From Asterias amurensis (taxonomy: Eukaryota > Echinodermata > Asteroidea > Forcipulatida > Asteriidae), in contig NC_092654.1 of the NCBI RefSeq assembly GCF_032118995.1, positions 248,001-312,000 of the forward strand: a stretch of 64,000 nt of DNA, written 5' to 3'. Shown piece after piece: positions 45,501-53,900 of this stretch (within the stretch, counting starts at the first letter, position 1; the number at the start of each line of letters is the position of its first letter). The notes beneath the pieces were generated by a model. The model was not told where the DNA came from, made no database searches, and saw only the letters and a list, made by a program, of their open reading frames with translations. The position numbers and the translations under genes were made by a program.

Positions 45501-45661
45501 TTCAGATCTATGGAGGGGCGGGTGTGTGTCAGGACACACCCCTAGCTGGGTTCTATGCTGGAGCTCGTAGCCTACGCATTGCTGATGGGCCTGATGAAGT
45601 ACATCTTACTAGTATTGGTCTACTGGAACTCAAATCACAATCACTCAAGGCAAAGCTGTAA
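33390..45661 (+). CDS. acad11: ACAD11-type kinase/acyl-CoA dehydrogenase fusion (whole gene, 17 exons)
   Basis: Mammalian ACAD10/ACAD11 proteins handle 4-hydroxy fatty acids: the kinase-like domain phosphorylates the hydroxyl of the acyl-CoA and the FAD domain completes its removal. The 17 exons sum to 2364 nt (787 aa; human ACAD11 is about 780), with every splice phase consistent. Residues about 30-350 are an aminoglycoside-phosphotransferase fold, with the catalytic loop HGDFRLDN (217-224) and the metal-binding DWE (239-241). Residues about 375-787 are an acyl-CoA dehydrogenase, with [15 protein letters not shown] (about 514-528) and QIYGGAGV (736-743). Asp in IADGPDEVH takes the place of the catalytic Glu of medium-chain enzymes, as in human ACAD11. 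There is no N-terminal HAD domain, so ACAD11 fits better than ACAD10. The C-terminus AKL is a type-1 peroxisomal signal. The start ATG has A at -3. Confidence 0.95.
33518..34496 (+). other. acad11 intron 1
   Basis: Intron of 979 bp, AT-rich; no other feature recognised. Confidence 0.85.
34497..34596 (+). CDS. acad11: acad11 exon 2
   Basis: It encodes [13 protein letters not shown] and [17 protein letters not shown], the nucleotide-binding start of the kinase fold. The acceptor is ACATTAG|C and the donor CAG|GTCAGT. Confidence 0.92.
34837..34962 (+). CDS. acad11: acad11 exon 3
   Basis: It encodes [11 protein letters not shown] to FYVMEHVQ (42 codons). The hinge-like VMEHVQ matches human. Phase 0 at both ends; the donor is CAG|GTTAGT. 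Confidence 0.92.
34963..35472 (+). other. acad11 intron 3
   Basis: Intron of 510 bp, ending with the duplicated acceptor segment. Confidence 0.85.
35350..35472 (+). repeat. Tandem duplication of the exon 4 acceptor region
   Basis: AAGTTTGGTCATTCAG to CATTCTTAGGGTCGTATCTTCA (from about 35363) is repeated as AAGTTTGCTCATTCAG to the true acceptor and the first 15 bases of exon 4. The upstream copy forms a decoy acceptor at 35410, followed by GGTCGTATCTTCAAGG. Confidence 0.75.
35473..35634 (+). CDS. acad11: acad11 exon 4
   Basis: It encodes [20 protein letters not shown] to NYCGRQ (54 codons). The acceptor TTCTTAG|GGT has a duplicated copy 67-70 bp upstream, described as a separate feature. Confidence 0.94.
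35635..36234 (+). other. acad11 intron 4
   Basis: Intron of 600 bp; nothing else seen. Confidence 0.85.
36235..36411 (+). CDS. acad11: acad11 exon 5 (kinase catalytic loop)
   Basis: It encodes [13 protein letters not shown] through [25 protein letters not shown] is the phosphotransferase catalytic motif. The donor is CTG|GTCAGA. Confidence 0.95.
36412..37256 (+). other. acad11 intron 5
   Basis: Intron of 845 bp holding a foldback repeat (36509-36640) and a G run near 37008-37019. Confidence 0.85.
36509..36640. mobile_element. Palindromic foldback repeat (TTTCACAAAGAGTTAAG), imperfect
   Basis: It starts GGATTTCACAAAGAGTTAAG and has alternating GACTAGTC, GAGTTACTCG and TAGGACTAG words, as in the copy at 43732-43905. 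The right end (TAGTCCTTGTAAAATTGATCC) is a weak complement of the left. It lies in intron 5. Confidence 0.55.
37257..37383 (+). CDS. acad11: acad11 exon 6 (DWE motif)
   Basis: It encodes [21 protein letters not shown] to LINPN plus one base. Asp of DWE is the expected metal ligand. The acceptor is ATTCAG|C and the donor AACC|GTAAGC. Confidence 0.95.
37557..37711 (+). CDS. acad11: acad11 exon 7
   Basis: It encodes [17 protein letters not shown] to [20 protein letters not shown], the last helices of the kinase fold. The acceptor is GTACAG|AG and the donor CAG|GTATGT. Confidence 0.93.
37712..38230 (+). other. acad11 intron 7
   Basis: Intron of 519 bp with a probable retroelement tail at 37775-37852. 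Confidence 0.85.
37775..37852. repeat. Probable retroelement tail with (TTA)n
   Basis: GCGCCCTCGAACAGGCTGCTCCTGG leads into GATAGCGTAATACAA and an ATT-rich simple repeat. This layout is common for 3' ends of LINE or SINE copies. The family is not identified. Confidence 0.35.
38231..38337 (+). CDS. acad11: acad11 exon 8
   Basis: It encodes [19 protein letters not shown] to LKQTV and two bases. It is the linker after the kinase domain. The acceptor is TTTCCAG|GG and the donor GAG|GTACGG. Confidence 0.9.
38338..38907 (+). other. acad11 intron 8
   Basis: Intron of 570 bp, one third of it an inverted-repeat element at 38643-38833. Confidence 0.85.
38643..38833. mobile_element. Miniature inverted-repeat element in acad11 intron 8
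   Basis: The left end CAATAGACCGATCCATTAAG plus CTCCGCCC matches the complement of the right end (GGGCGGAGCCTAATGGATCG then GTCTATTG). It is 191 bp and ends 74 bp before exon 9. Its CAATAGAC ends are shared with the element at 27050-27271. Confidence 0.8.
38908..39061 (+). CDS. acad11: acad11 exon 9 (linker to dehydrogenase)
   Basis: It encodes [19 protein letters not shown] to [11 protein letters not shown], where the dehydrogenase half begins. The acceptor is a TAGCAG tandem (38902-38907): using the first AG would add one serine. Confidence 0.88.
39062..40096 (+). other. acad11 intron 9
   Basis: Intron of 1035 bp containing foldback copy B (39208-39562). Confidence 0.85.
39208..39562. mobile_element. 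Long foldback element flanked by TTAA, copy B
   Basis: It has the same ends (AAAGGAACACGTTGCCTTGG) and the same TTAA flanks (39208-39211, 39559-39562) as copy A at 10455-10846. Its centre is in the opposite orientation, and it is 37 bp shorter through a gap in the left arm. It lies in acad11 intron 9. Confidence 0.8.
40097..40304 (+). CDS. acad11: acad11 exon 10
   Basis: It encodes [17 protein letters not shown] to [12 protein letters not shown] plus one base; [12 protein letters not shown] matches human. The acceptor is TATTAAG|A (unusually purine-rich, but phase and homology fit) and the donor CCAG|GTAGGA. Confidence 0.93.
40382..40697 (-). mobile_element. tRNA-like SINE in acad11 intron 10
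   Basis: On the minus strand it starts GGCGTGTCGTGGCGTAGCG. An A-box-like TGGCGTAGCGATTAAG (40686-40671) and a B-box-like GGGTTTGAGTC (40630-40620) follow, as in a tRNA-derived promoter. The body then includes TACATCC and CCCTGTTTCAGCC segments, which are amplified in the 79-bp array at 42316-43185. A 316-bp length is plausible for a SINE; the tRNA of origin was not determined. Confidence 0.6.
40711..40835 (-). repeat. Fragment of the hammerhead-like dispersed repeat (tail part only)
   Basis: It contains TTTGAAGCTTTGCATAGTGTGG and, further on, GGCGGTACTACAACC, matching the far flank of copy H2. The core with CTGAAGA is absent. Confidence 0.45.
41124..41231 (+). CDS. acad11: acad11 exon 11
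   Basis: It encodes [19 protein letters not shown] to RSCYCMT plus one base. The conserved CMTEP block straddles the next junction. The acceptor is CTACAG|AT and the donor ACAG|GTAAAC. Confidence 0.95.
41232..42030 (+). other. acad11 intron 11
   Basis: Intron of 799 bp, more than half of it the 37-bp minisatellite. Confidence 0.9.
41571..42003 (+). repeat. 37-bp minisatellite, about 12 copies
   Basis: The unit is TTGAGTTTCCTTGTTCAGG plus TAAACCATTTTGATTTCC/GC. Every unit contains CAGGTAAA, a consensus-like donor, and TTTCCTTGTTCAG, an acceptor-like run. The array ends about 27 bp before exon 12. Confidence 0.92.
42031..42129 (+). CDS. acad11: acad11 exon 12 (acyl-CoA dehydrogenase signature)
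   Basis: It encodes [20 protein letters not shown] to [10 protein letters not shown], holding signature 1 and the WWSSGAG stretch that contacts flavin. The acceptor is TTTGCAG|AG and the donor AGTG|GTAAGT. Confidence 0.96.
42130..43516 (+). other. acad11 intron 12
   Basis: Intron of 1387 bp, largely the SINE-derived 79-bp array, with C and G runs just after the donor (about 42150-42195). Confidence 0.9.
42224..43200 (+). repeat. SINE-derived 79-bp tandem array (about 11 copies)
   Basis: Units of 79 bp run from CTCCTGGGGCTGAAACAGGG through CAGTCTGTAAGGATGTAGGC to CATCCACTAGGAGCCAC (42316-43185). The left flank (GGCCACTTCAAG, GAACACGTTGC) and right flank (GCCTGGCTGGTTGAGCAC) match the SINE at 40382-40697, so one SINE segment was amplified in place. 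CTA/TTA and CTAG/CCAG variants alternate, suggesting higher-order duplication. Confidence 0.88.
43517..43583 (+). CDS. acad11: acad11 exon 13
   Basis: It encodes [21 protein letters not shown] (67 nt), bounded by TTTCTAG|GT and CCAG|GTTTGT. Confidence 0.93.
43584..43986 (+). other. acad11 intron 13
   Basis: Intron of 403 bp containing the palindromic element at 43732-43905. Confidence 0.85.
43732..43905. mobile_element. Palindromic foldback element in acad11 intron 13
   Basis: The left end GCAGCCGTCGATTTCACCAA is an imperfect complement of the right end TTTTGTGAAATCAGCTGC. The interior is made of CTAAGTTAGGACG, ACTCGTCCTAACTCGAGTTA and similar self-complementary words. Confidence 0.7.
43987..44072 (+). 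CDS. acad11: acad11 exon 14
   Basis: It encodes [19 protein letters not shown] to TVFGNP plus one base. HSMIIVPM is the conserved beta strand. The acceptor is TTGACAG|A and the donor CCAG|GTAATT. Confidence 0.94.
44073..44557 (+). other. acad11 intron 14
   Basis: Intron of 485 bp containing repeat copy H3 (44165-44330). Confidence 0.85.
44165..44330 (+). repeat. Dispersed repeat with hammerhead-like core and histone-type stem-loop, copy H3
   Basis: CAGAAGA (44183-44189), a perfect GATCAG/CTGATC hairpin and GAAAC (44209-44213) are followed by GGTTCTTTTCAGAACC (44231-44246). ACCCCA then follows, close to the ACCCA after real histone stem-loops. The cleavage-site GTC has decayed to ATT. It lies in acad11 intron 14 in sense orientation. 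Confidence 0.6.
44558..44781 (+). CDS. acad11: acad11 exon 15
   Basis: It encodes [38 protein letters not shown] and [17 protein letters not shown] to AKM. This is the longest, best conserved block of the FAD domain. The acceptor is ATCAG|AT and the donor ATG|GTAAGT. Confidence 0.97.
44782..45228 (+). other. acad11 intron 15
   Basis: Intron of 447 bp; nothing else seen. Confidence 0.85.
45229..45345 (+). CDS. acad11: acad11 exon 16
   Basis: It encodes [19 protein letters not shown] to KEARKQ (39 codons), C-terminal helices. The acceptor is GAACAG|GGT and the donor CAG|GTTGGT. Confidence 0.95.
45443..45661 (+). CDS. acad11: acad11 exon 17 (signature 2, PTS1-like end)
   Basis: It encodes [45 protein letters not shown] and ends LKAKL before TAA TAA. 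Its last 159 bases begin a 165-bp unit that is repeated three more times directly downstream. Confidence 0.96.
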   Translation, partial: VAMIKIVAPRMMNKVIDQAIQIYGGAGVCQDTPLAGFYAGARSLRIADGPDEVHLTSIGLLELKSQSLKAKL

Positions 45662-46162
45662 TAACTGCAGATCTATGGAGGGGCGGGTGTGTGTCAGGAC
45701 ACACCCCTAGCTGGGTTCTATGCTGGAGCTCATAGCCTACGCATTGCTAATGGGTCGGATGAAGTACATCTTACTAGTATTGGTCTGATGGAACTCAAAT
45801 CACAATCACTCAAGGCAAAGCTGTAATAACTGCAGATCTATGGAGGGGCGGGCTTGTGTCAAGACACACCCCTAGCTGGGTTCTATGCTGGAGCTCATAG
45901 CCTACGCATTGCTGATGGGCCTGATGAAGTACATCTTACTAGTATTGGTCTGATGGAACTCAAATCACAATCACTCAAGGCAAAGCTGTAATAACTGCAG
46001 ATCTATTGAGGGGCGGGAGTGTGTCAGGACACACCCCTAGCTGGATTCTATGCTGGAGCTCATAGCCTACGCATTGCTAATGGGTCGGATGAAGCACATC
46101 TAACTAGTATTGGACTGCTGGAACTCAAATCACAATCACTCAAGGCAAAGCTGTAATAACTG
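45503..46162 (+). repeat. 165-bp tandem quadruplication of the acad11 terminal exon
   Basis: Copies start at 45503, 45668, 45833 and 45998, an exact 165-bp period. Copy 1 is the true coding end. Copies 2 and 3 keep the reading frame to the AKL codons and stop. Copy 4 has TGA at its third codon. Copies 2 and 4 read ANGSDE where copies 1 and 3 read ADGPDE. All of copies 2-4 are expected in the 3' UTR. Confidence 0.95.
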
Positions 46163-48201
46163 CCAACAAATCTTTGGATATTTCAAGCTCTAGCTGTTGT
46201 TACTCATGTAAAGCTGGGAACAATTTGGTTTATACAAGGGCTGTGTCTTCAAGAAACTGTAATCTAAGGGCTTGGGGTAAAAGTTAGTCTTATGTTACTC
46301 AATTAATCATATAAAGCTATATGAAACTGGGTTGAACAAGGCTTTGAATAAGAATTCAATCTACAGGTAATTTTACACTATCACTAGCTAAAGACAAAAC
46401 TGTGAGAAAGTTGGTTCATAGAGTGCTTGTAAGCAATATCAATCATGGTTAACCTGTAAGAATATTTTACATCTATGTTTTCTCCAAATGGCGCCCTCTT
46501 GTGGCCAATCATAAAGTTTGTACTCGAGCATAACTTGGTGATGGTTAAATTGTACTACAAAGTTTAATGAACTAAACTTGACAAACAACTTTTAACGAAT
46601 ATACAATTTAAAAGTAAGATAACGTGATCACAAAATATTTGTTGTAAGAATAATATTCTTATATTAGGGAGTTTGGTTTGAAAATAAACAAAACTAAATA
46701 AAATTTGAAAAAAGGTTATTTTCTTCTGATGGGCCGAGAGTACCCATCAAGTCGGTAACAATATTTGTTTATGTTAAATAAATATATTTGTCTTTTAGTT
46801 TTAAAGAACCCTGCAAATGCTTCATTTCTGAAGTAAATATCTGCAACCAAATAATGTTAATTGATTTGAGAGGGCTTTTAACCTCAATTGTGTGCAAACT
46901 CGGTGTATGGATTTTTATTGTTATTTTGTTATTCCAAAACTTAAAAAAAACAAAAACATTTTAGATAAACTGAACTTAATTTTGTTTTCTAACTTGATTT
47001 TGTTGTAAGCAGTTATTTAATTATAAATGTCGGAGGTGCTGGCATTCCTGGAAATTTATTAAAGGAAGTGCATTTGTAAATTTGTATTCAAAACATTTTA
47101 AAATAAGTTCTGTGTCAGTTTTTTAAACAAAATTATTTGATAAACAAAACAATTGATAAAGATAACTGAATAGTAATGATATACTAAATGTAATTCTTAT
47201 ATATTAATAATATTTTTGTATTTAATAAATGCCAATTCAAATGATTAGAAGTGGTTTCTCATTTTTTTACAAGTGATTTTCTGTTGTTGTAGTTGATCCT
47301 ATAATATGTGCCAATAAAGCACCCAAAATGAGAAATTAAGAGCAATGAAAGGGAAATCCAAAAACATGATGGCAACTCAACTATGAACTTGATACTTTTT
47401 ACTATTCTTAATTAAAGTATATGTGTGTTACAGTGTGGATGTAGTTACTGTCAAAGCTTTAGACCAACACTATCATGGAACACCCCCCCCCCCATACACA
47501 AAATAATCTCCTTATTGCACTTTCCTAAAACTTTGTTGAGGTTTCTTGTTTCGTTTCAAAATGTTTGTTGTCACAGTTTATGTGGGGGAGGGGGACTACA
47601 AACTCTCCTGTGTTTGGTATCTGCTGTTTAACCAAAATGACAACCTGCCTATAGAGCTGATCGAAACGTCGGGTTGTTACACTACCTACCGCAGTTCATT
47701 GTGTGTTTCAAATCACTTTTTTGCATAAAGAAACCCCAGACAACAAAAACATACTTCGCCCATTAAAATTCCCTCCATGTTTTGACTGGGTGACACTTAT
47801 TGAAACGATTTCTAAAGACTGAAATGAAATTTTGATCCGGGGGAGGCATTCAACAAGTGTTTCCCATTGAAATGCTATTATGCTGTTGTGACCTCCCCAT
47901 TACGTAAAGACCCCACCCCAGACCAGGGACAATCGATGTGGCGGCCTGGACTTCAAAAGAAGTCCCCCAATTAATTGCTAGAGGGCGCAGGTCAACTTTT
48001 TAACTGAACGAGCACGTACGTGTTGTTTGCACACAAACATTTTAACAGAGTGTTTACGCATGCATATTCTGCACATGTGTGCAAAATGTTGTCGTCTTAA
48101 TTTACAGTTTTCACAATCAGTGGTTATTAAATGCATAACTGTTTGATTGAGTTGGACGATAGAGCTTTTAAAACTGTATTCCTAATGGGTTTTACATAGT
48201 A
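46163..48201 (+). other. ACAD11 3' UTR and intergenic region
   Basis: AATAAA signals occur at 46683-46688 and 46697-46702, about 1 kb after the stop, and further ones near 47223 and 47311. A repeat fragment with GATCGAAACGTC lies at 47640-47680. A poly-C run lies near 47483. No exon recognised. Confidence 0.5.
47625..47690 (+). repeat. Fragment of the hammerhead-like repeat, copy H6
   Basis: ACAACC (47640-47645) and GGTTGT (47672-47677) could pair around CTGCCTA, CTGATC and GAAACGTC (47663-47670). The CTGANGA core is mutated and no stem-loop follows. Confidence 0.4.
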
Positions 48202-48231
48202 ATGGCAGAGGTGACCGGGAAGATACGATGA
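48202..48231 (+). promoter_or_regulatory. Upstream ORF overlapping the 48228 start
   Basis: ATG at 48202 gives nine codons (MAEVTGKIR) and a TGA that overlaps the ATG at 48228, the same ATGA arrangement seen at Wnt9. It matters only if 48228 is the real start. Confidence 0.3.
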
Positions 48232-48371
48232 GTTGGTCGGACGGGCGAGAACTCCGAGAACATCGGCAGTTGGGGAGGAAGCTTGAGTCCCGATGGGGTA
48301 GCCCCCAGCTCGGTAGTTACGGCCAGCCAGCCCTCGCTGAGTACGACTCTGACGACAACATTATTGACGTG
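48228..48371 (+). CDS. Candidate first coding exon of an unrecognised gene
   Basis: ATG opens 48 codons, MSWSDGRELREHRQLGRKLE continuing to YDSDDNIIDV, and ends in GACGTG|GTGAGT (phase 0). The segment is clearly GC-richer than its surroundings and has a biased, charged composition ending in an acidic stretch, which supports coding. I do not recognise the family. An alternative reading makes it an internal exon with an acceptor at about 48199 (CATAG), since the frame stays open to 48186. Confidence 0.45.
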
Positions 48372-49777
48372 GTGAGTGAGATAGATACACAAGGTTTATT
48401 TATTTACAAGTACTTTGGAGTGTTTATTTCATCTTGCTTTGACGTCTATATTTATGTGGACTGGTGTTAATGGTTACATGATGTTTTGTACACCATTGCA
48501 AATGATACCTGTCATGCCCACACCAGTGAAAAAAGAGTTTCATGGTCACTCTCACAATTGAATTATCTGGGCACAATTTTGCAGTAAACAATTTTCTTTT
48601 AGAATATTTTTGCTAGGCAAATGAAGCAGGAGACCAGTCTGAAAGCCTACATGTGGTATGGTTTATTAATATTAACTGGTAATGTTAATGTGGAACTCAG
48701 GTAAGCAAAAGCCACTTATTGTTTTGTTTTGTTATTGTTCTTTATTATGGAAGAAACAAAAGCATGCATCTATCTGACATGTGTACTTTTGTAAGTTCCA
48801 TGCAGACTCGAAAGTTGTGACCATGATACAGTTTTTGCAGTTCCTTGTTCTACATAGGCATGGCATAGATACTGGATAAGTTACCTAGAACTAGCTATGA
48901 GGTTTGTTCTGCTATCGTCTCTGCGTTAAACTAAGTAAAAGCGAAAGGAACCTCATAGTTATAGGTAGGAGAGGATTGTACAACGTCAACCAAAGAGAAG
49001 ATGATGAAACAGGCTGTCACTGAAAGCCCTATAATAAATCATTTTGTGTTTGGCTCTAAGGGGCGACAGTGAGAAGTTATCAGGGCATTCTTTTTTCAGG
49101 AAATCTGATTTTAAAATGTCAATATCACATAGTTTCAGAACCTTACCCTATCAATTAATAAATTCTGGTGTTTTGTTTGTAACTCAACATCTGCGGCTGA
49201 ACAAAAATCACATCTAAAAAATCATATTGAAACTTATATTTTAAATTCACCCTATCGAATAAAATTTATGTTTTGCAATGTGTAAATATAAATGCAAAGT
49301 TAATTAATTTGTACAATTCATTCAAACAAAATTCTATGAAGTCTGAAAATTATAATAATTAAAAACACGGAAAAATGGAATAACCGCGGAAAGTACACAC
49401 GACCTAATCAAACATGTGACATTGACTGCACAGGGTTAATTATTTAAGTGGCTTCAACCTGTGGCTTAATAATCTACACACACAGTACAAACTATTTGAC
49501 GTACAGGGCTACTGCGTAATTGTCAAGTACATAGTTTGTAGTATCACTTGTGTACACAAAGTTGGTCAATGATTAAACACTAGGAAATATAATGGAACTG
49601 ACGATGCCTGGTTAATCTGTGCATTGTCATTGTTCTAATGCGTACAAATTAACATTCTACAATCACAGTATTCACACAGTGTCAGCTGCTTTTACATTAA
49701 CCAAATTTCCCAGGAACATCCTGAGAAAAAATCAATAGTGTGAGTGGTGCTTAGGCTGATCATTATGAAAGAACACC

Positions 49778-49890
49778 AATAATAATAACAATAATAATAA
49801 TAATTGTGTCTTCTTATAAAGCGCACATGTCCGTCACCCAGTGACGCTCCTGGCGCTGTAACATACAGTATTTCCTGCCAGATGTGGGAC
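49778..49890 (+). repeat. AAT microsatellite with retroelement-like tail
   Basis: AATAATAATAACAATAATAA is followed by TTCTTATAAAGCGCACATGT and GACGCTCCTGGCGCTGTAAC. Such 'TTATAAAGCGC...GCTCCTGGCGCT' ends next to simple repeats are typical of retroelement 3' ends in marine deuterostomes. The family is not named. Confidence 0.45.
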
Positions 49891-50888
49891 TACGTTTGAA
49901 TTATGAGACCTAATTCTGATAGCACCATGTAATGCTTTACAAGAGTCTGTTGAGATATGATGTATTGGTTGTTAAGTTGTGAGACAAAGTGTTTATTTAT
50001 AAACAAAATGATATATAGTTCTCCAAAGAGACAGATTAGGGGGGGGGGTTGTTATGACAGCTGTAATATGGATTGAACTGAATGTGCTCATCATGTATGG
50101 GATCTCTAGCATGATTAGTACCACGCTTCACTGGGTAATTAAATTATTTCCAATACTATTTGATTACTCAGTCATGACTGGTGGTCTACTGCAATCTGCA
50201 CTCTTACTGATTGATACACACATTGCCTACTTAGGTCAACGTCTTAAATGACTGTTGATGAAGGCAAATTATAATATGAATAATTTACATCAAATAAATT
50301 GCACCAAGTTGATTTGACAGCTGGTCCAAAAATAGAAGGGGAAGCTACTAATCTCCCATTGTTGCATTAAAACCAATTTCTCTGCAGTATTCTCACGTAT
50401 GCAATAGGACCTGTGTAATATTTCACAATTGAAACGCCATAGGCCAGAGTATGAGTGTGCTGATGATGAGGATTAGAGCATATTGGTTCAAGTATTTAAG
50501 AGCAAACTAAACCTGGTTCTATCAGAGCCAACACTGCTTCCAGTTGTAATATAGATTTGATTCCATAGCAAAAAATACATATTGAACTATTCGGTCTGGT
50601 TGTGTCCGTGCAACAACGTTGTATCTTAGCACATGATTGATTTGCACTGTCCACTTATTACCAGCTTTGAAACAGCTATGAAATCTTAGCCTTGATGTCC
50701 CCTCAGCATTGTTCCAACACGTTATGATTTAGTTTCAACAAATTACTCTTTCCAGGTGTTCAATATGTATGCACAAATGATCCAGGTCATACAACTTAAA
50801 TATTGTATGAACTACCCATGAAATGAAATTGTACCAAACAAGGAGATGTCCCAGTTTATGGCATTAACATGTAATGTCTGCAATGGGA

Positions 50889-50975
50889 GCACTCCCCATC
50901 CCCTGGACCCCCCCCCTCATCCCCTGGACCCCCCCCCCCCATCCCCTGGAGCCCCCCCCCCCCCCCCAACCCCAA
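50889..50975 (+). repeat. C-rich imperfect tandem repeat
   Basis: Three to four units of CATCCCCTGGACCCCCCCCC with growing C runs, ending in 17 or so C. The complementary strand is strongly G-quadruplex prone. Confidence 0.75.
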
Positions 50976-53900
50976 CTCAACACAACAGTACATGTATTTG
51001 TTTTCGAACACATATTACAATTATGTTTTGAATAGCTCTGTGATCATAGTAACTGCAGTCATAACAAGGAGCAATTTGATAATTTACCTGCAACTGACAT
51101 TGTTTACTGTGGACACAATCACAAATAGCACTAAACTTGAGCATCATGTATCCTTGGTTAATTTTTAAAAGAAAGTTTTGTTTGCTTGATGCTGCAACAC
51201 AACAACATGAAGTGGACTTTGTGATGCTCTTGACTATATCACCGTACTTTAGACGTGAAGGCATCATTAAATCCAAAATATGCACATGTTGTATTATCTA
51301 CGCCAATACTGTAGGCCTATTTGGTTTATGCCATTATGCTGTTGAGGTCATGATAAGGTTATTAATTTATGATTTTTTTTTATTTTGTTGATTTCGACAT
51401 TAAACAATTATGAACTGGAATTTGATACAGAAACCAATGTGCTCTCGTATGAATTATCTATACAAAAAGTATTGATTATTATGATCAAATTGAATGCGGA
51501 CTGATTTCTGTTTCTGCCTGAAATATTGTCAAACTCATTAAAAAGTGCCATTTAAAGACCTGGTTGCTATGGATGTTGTAACCCAAATATGCTTAAAGTT
51601 CTCTCACAAAGCTAAACTGTTTTGGCTGGTTTTCATTTTCACAACTGAAAGTATTGACAAAGTTTGTAAGCTGCTTTTAAAATCCCTTGTTGGTGTCCTG
51701 ATTTCAGGGTTGACTGCATGCATAGCAGACTTACTATCCAACAGTTTGATTTGGTTTGGAAGTTTCTTCAGTCATGCACTACAGAGGGCTCACTTTAAAC
51801 TTCATTGCTTTATTTTGGATGGGTCATTGTGAAAGGTCTTTCGGAGTATTGAATGGCTGGTATGTCTTTTTAGTGTTTGTATGATAACTTAGGGGTTTAA
51901 GGTCATAGTGGCTCAGATAACTTAACCCCAGGCATGTTTCAAAGCCGGACAAGTTGTGTGTAATGTGTGGTTATTGGTTGAATATTCTCTTTTGTCACAT
52001 TTATCTTAGTGAAAAGTGGCCAAGTTCAAACTACAGGCTTTTCTGAGATTAGGTCGCGTGTTCAAATTATAAGATACGGTTAGTATCCTCAAGTTTTGTA
52101 CTGATTTTCATTTATTGACTTTGTTGGGAGGAGGGGGAAGGTGGGGGGTTGTAGTTTAGGGCTCTGAATGTTTACAACTTGTCATATTAGGTTTCATTTG
52201 GAATTGTGTTTCATTTGAAAACCTCATTGTGAGTTACTGTAATGAAAACTCCCATGTTGTCTACAGTTGTTTTTACAATTTTCTCTTTTTGTTTGTTTGC
52301 TTGTTCTTGTGATGGGTTTCTTTTAGGGTGATTTACATGTAGTGTACTGTACATGTCAGTGGTATAGTGAATGTTCTCTTTGTATGTAAATATTCACTTT
52401 TTGCTTAAAAGTGTTGATGTATTACATATTTTGACATTAATTTGAGATTGAATGTTAAACAGTTTTAATTAATATAGTCGGGCTTAATGTCTTGGTTCTG
52501 GATCTTTTTCTTAAACCAAAATAAAAGCATTTGATAGGTTTGATCCGAGTGCACAGTACTGCAACCTGATTTGAAGTCTGAGCGTATTATGGGAGAGACA
52601 GTTATTGGGTTTGATTAGCCGTGATGTCTAGCCCCAATCCAAGCAGGGATTCAAGCACGGCTCCAAGCAAGGCTCCAGGCAGGGCTGTGTGTGTATCTTA
52701 CTCTTAGTCCTATGGGAGATTATAGGCCAAGAAATTATTTAAATTGGCTGAAGACATTTTACGCAGTGTCACTGAAGCGTTCATTCAGCGTGAAGCTACA
52801 ATATTGCTTTGGATACAGTATGTGCTGTATTCAGTGTTTTGCGGGTATTGTCAATTGGCCCAATATTAATGTATACCATACAGGTGCATGACTCTGAGTC
52901 TCCCCAATACAAAAAATGTAGGTACAGAAAAAGAAACCCTGTAGAACATTGAATCATGGTGCTGTGGCGAAATCAGGGGGGGGGGAGATCAGGGCACAGA
53001 CATCATTACTGTTGAATCCCATTTAAGGGGGAGGGGCAAGGGTTCTGGGGGGGATTCTCGTTAGATCATGGAGGAAGGAATAGATTGAATGTATAGATAT
53101 ACTAGCAAGCAATGACCTGGTATTCATAGATATAAGTTTGTAACATATTGCAGTAGTACATTGTGCATGTACCTCAAAGTACAATCAAGAATTTGTACTT
53201 TTGCAGAATGTTTTAAAAATAGACTCCCCTCCCAGATCAACAGAATGTTGTTTTTGCTCTTACAATTGTATTTGTTGTTTGTTTGATTTCATCTACAACC
53301 ACTATGCAAATCAACAAAGCCAGTGTATACTAATGTGGGAACCGACTGTCCTCAACTGATCCGTGACTTAACTGACGCCAAAACACAGTCGGTACTTTTC
53401 GATAAATTTAGCCGCGGCCCTGTCTAAAGGAAAAATGCCATTGTTTGTATCGACGTTCATTTAACACGGACACTTGTATCATACTGTGCGTCTTAATAGG
53501 CTTTGCCACTTACAGTACAATAGCTGTCATTCAACTGGACTGTTTAACATGTGAATGGGGTAATCGTTCAGCTAACTGGTCCATAATGCCGCAGGATAAA
53601 CTATGCTCTTTTTCATCCAGTTGACAATACAATTTGATGTTAGTGGGTTGAAACCAACTTGAGCATTGGACACAGGAGGGCTTGTGCAAGCTCCGCAGTG
53701 TTGCGTTACAAGTACCGATTCACCTTTTGAGTTTGGGTAGTGGTGTGAACAGGAAATATATAACATTGGATTGGCGCAGCAGGCCAACATTTATTTAGAC
53801 GCCAAACCACAACCACCAGAGTTACACGCATTGCTATGTCAGTCACCTCAATGTGGATGAGTTTGCTCATTTTATTTTCCCGGGAGTATCAGGGCATCTT

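Noticed and set aside
45662-46162. Copies 2-4 of the terminal ACAD11 segment as separate exons or genes
   Set aside because: No acceptor AG with a pyrimidine tract precedes each copy, and copy 4 has a stop, so they are annotated as 3' repeats only.
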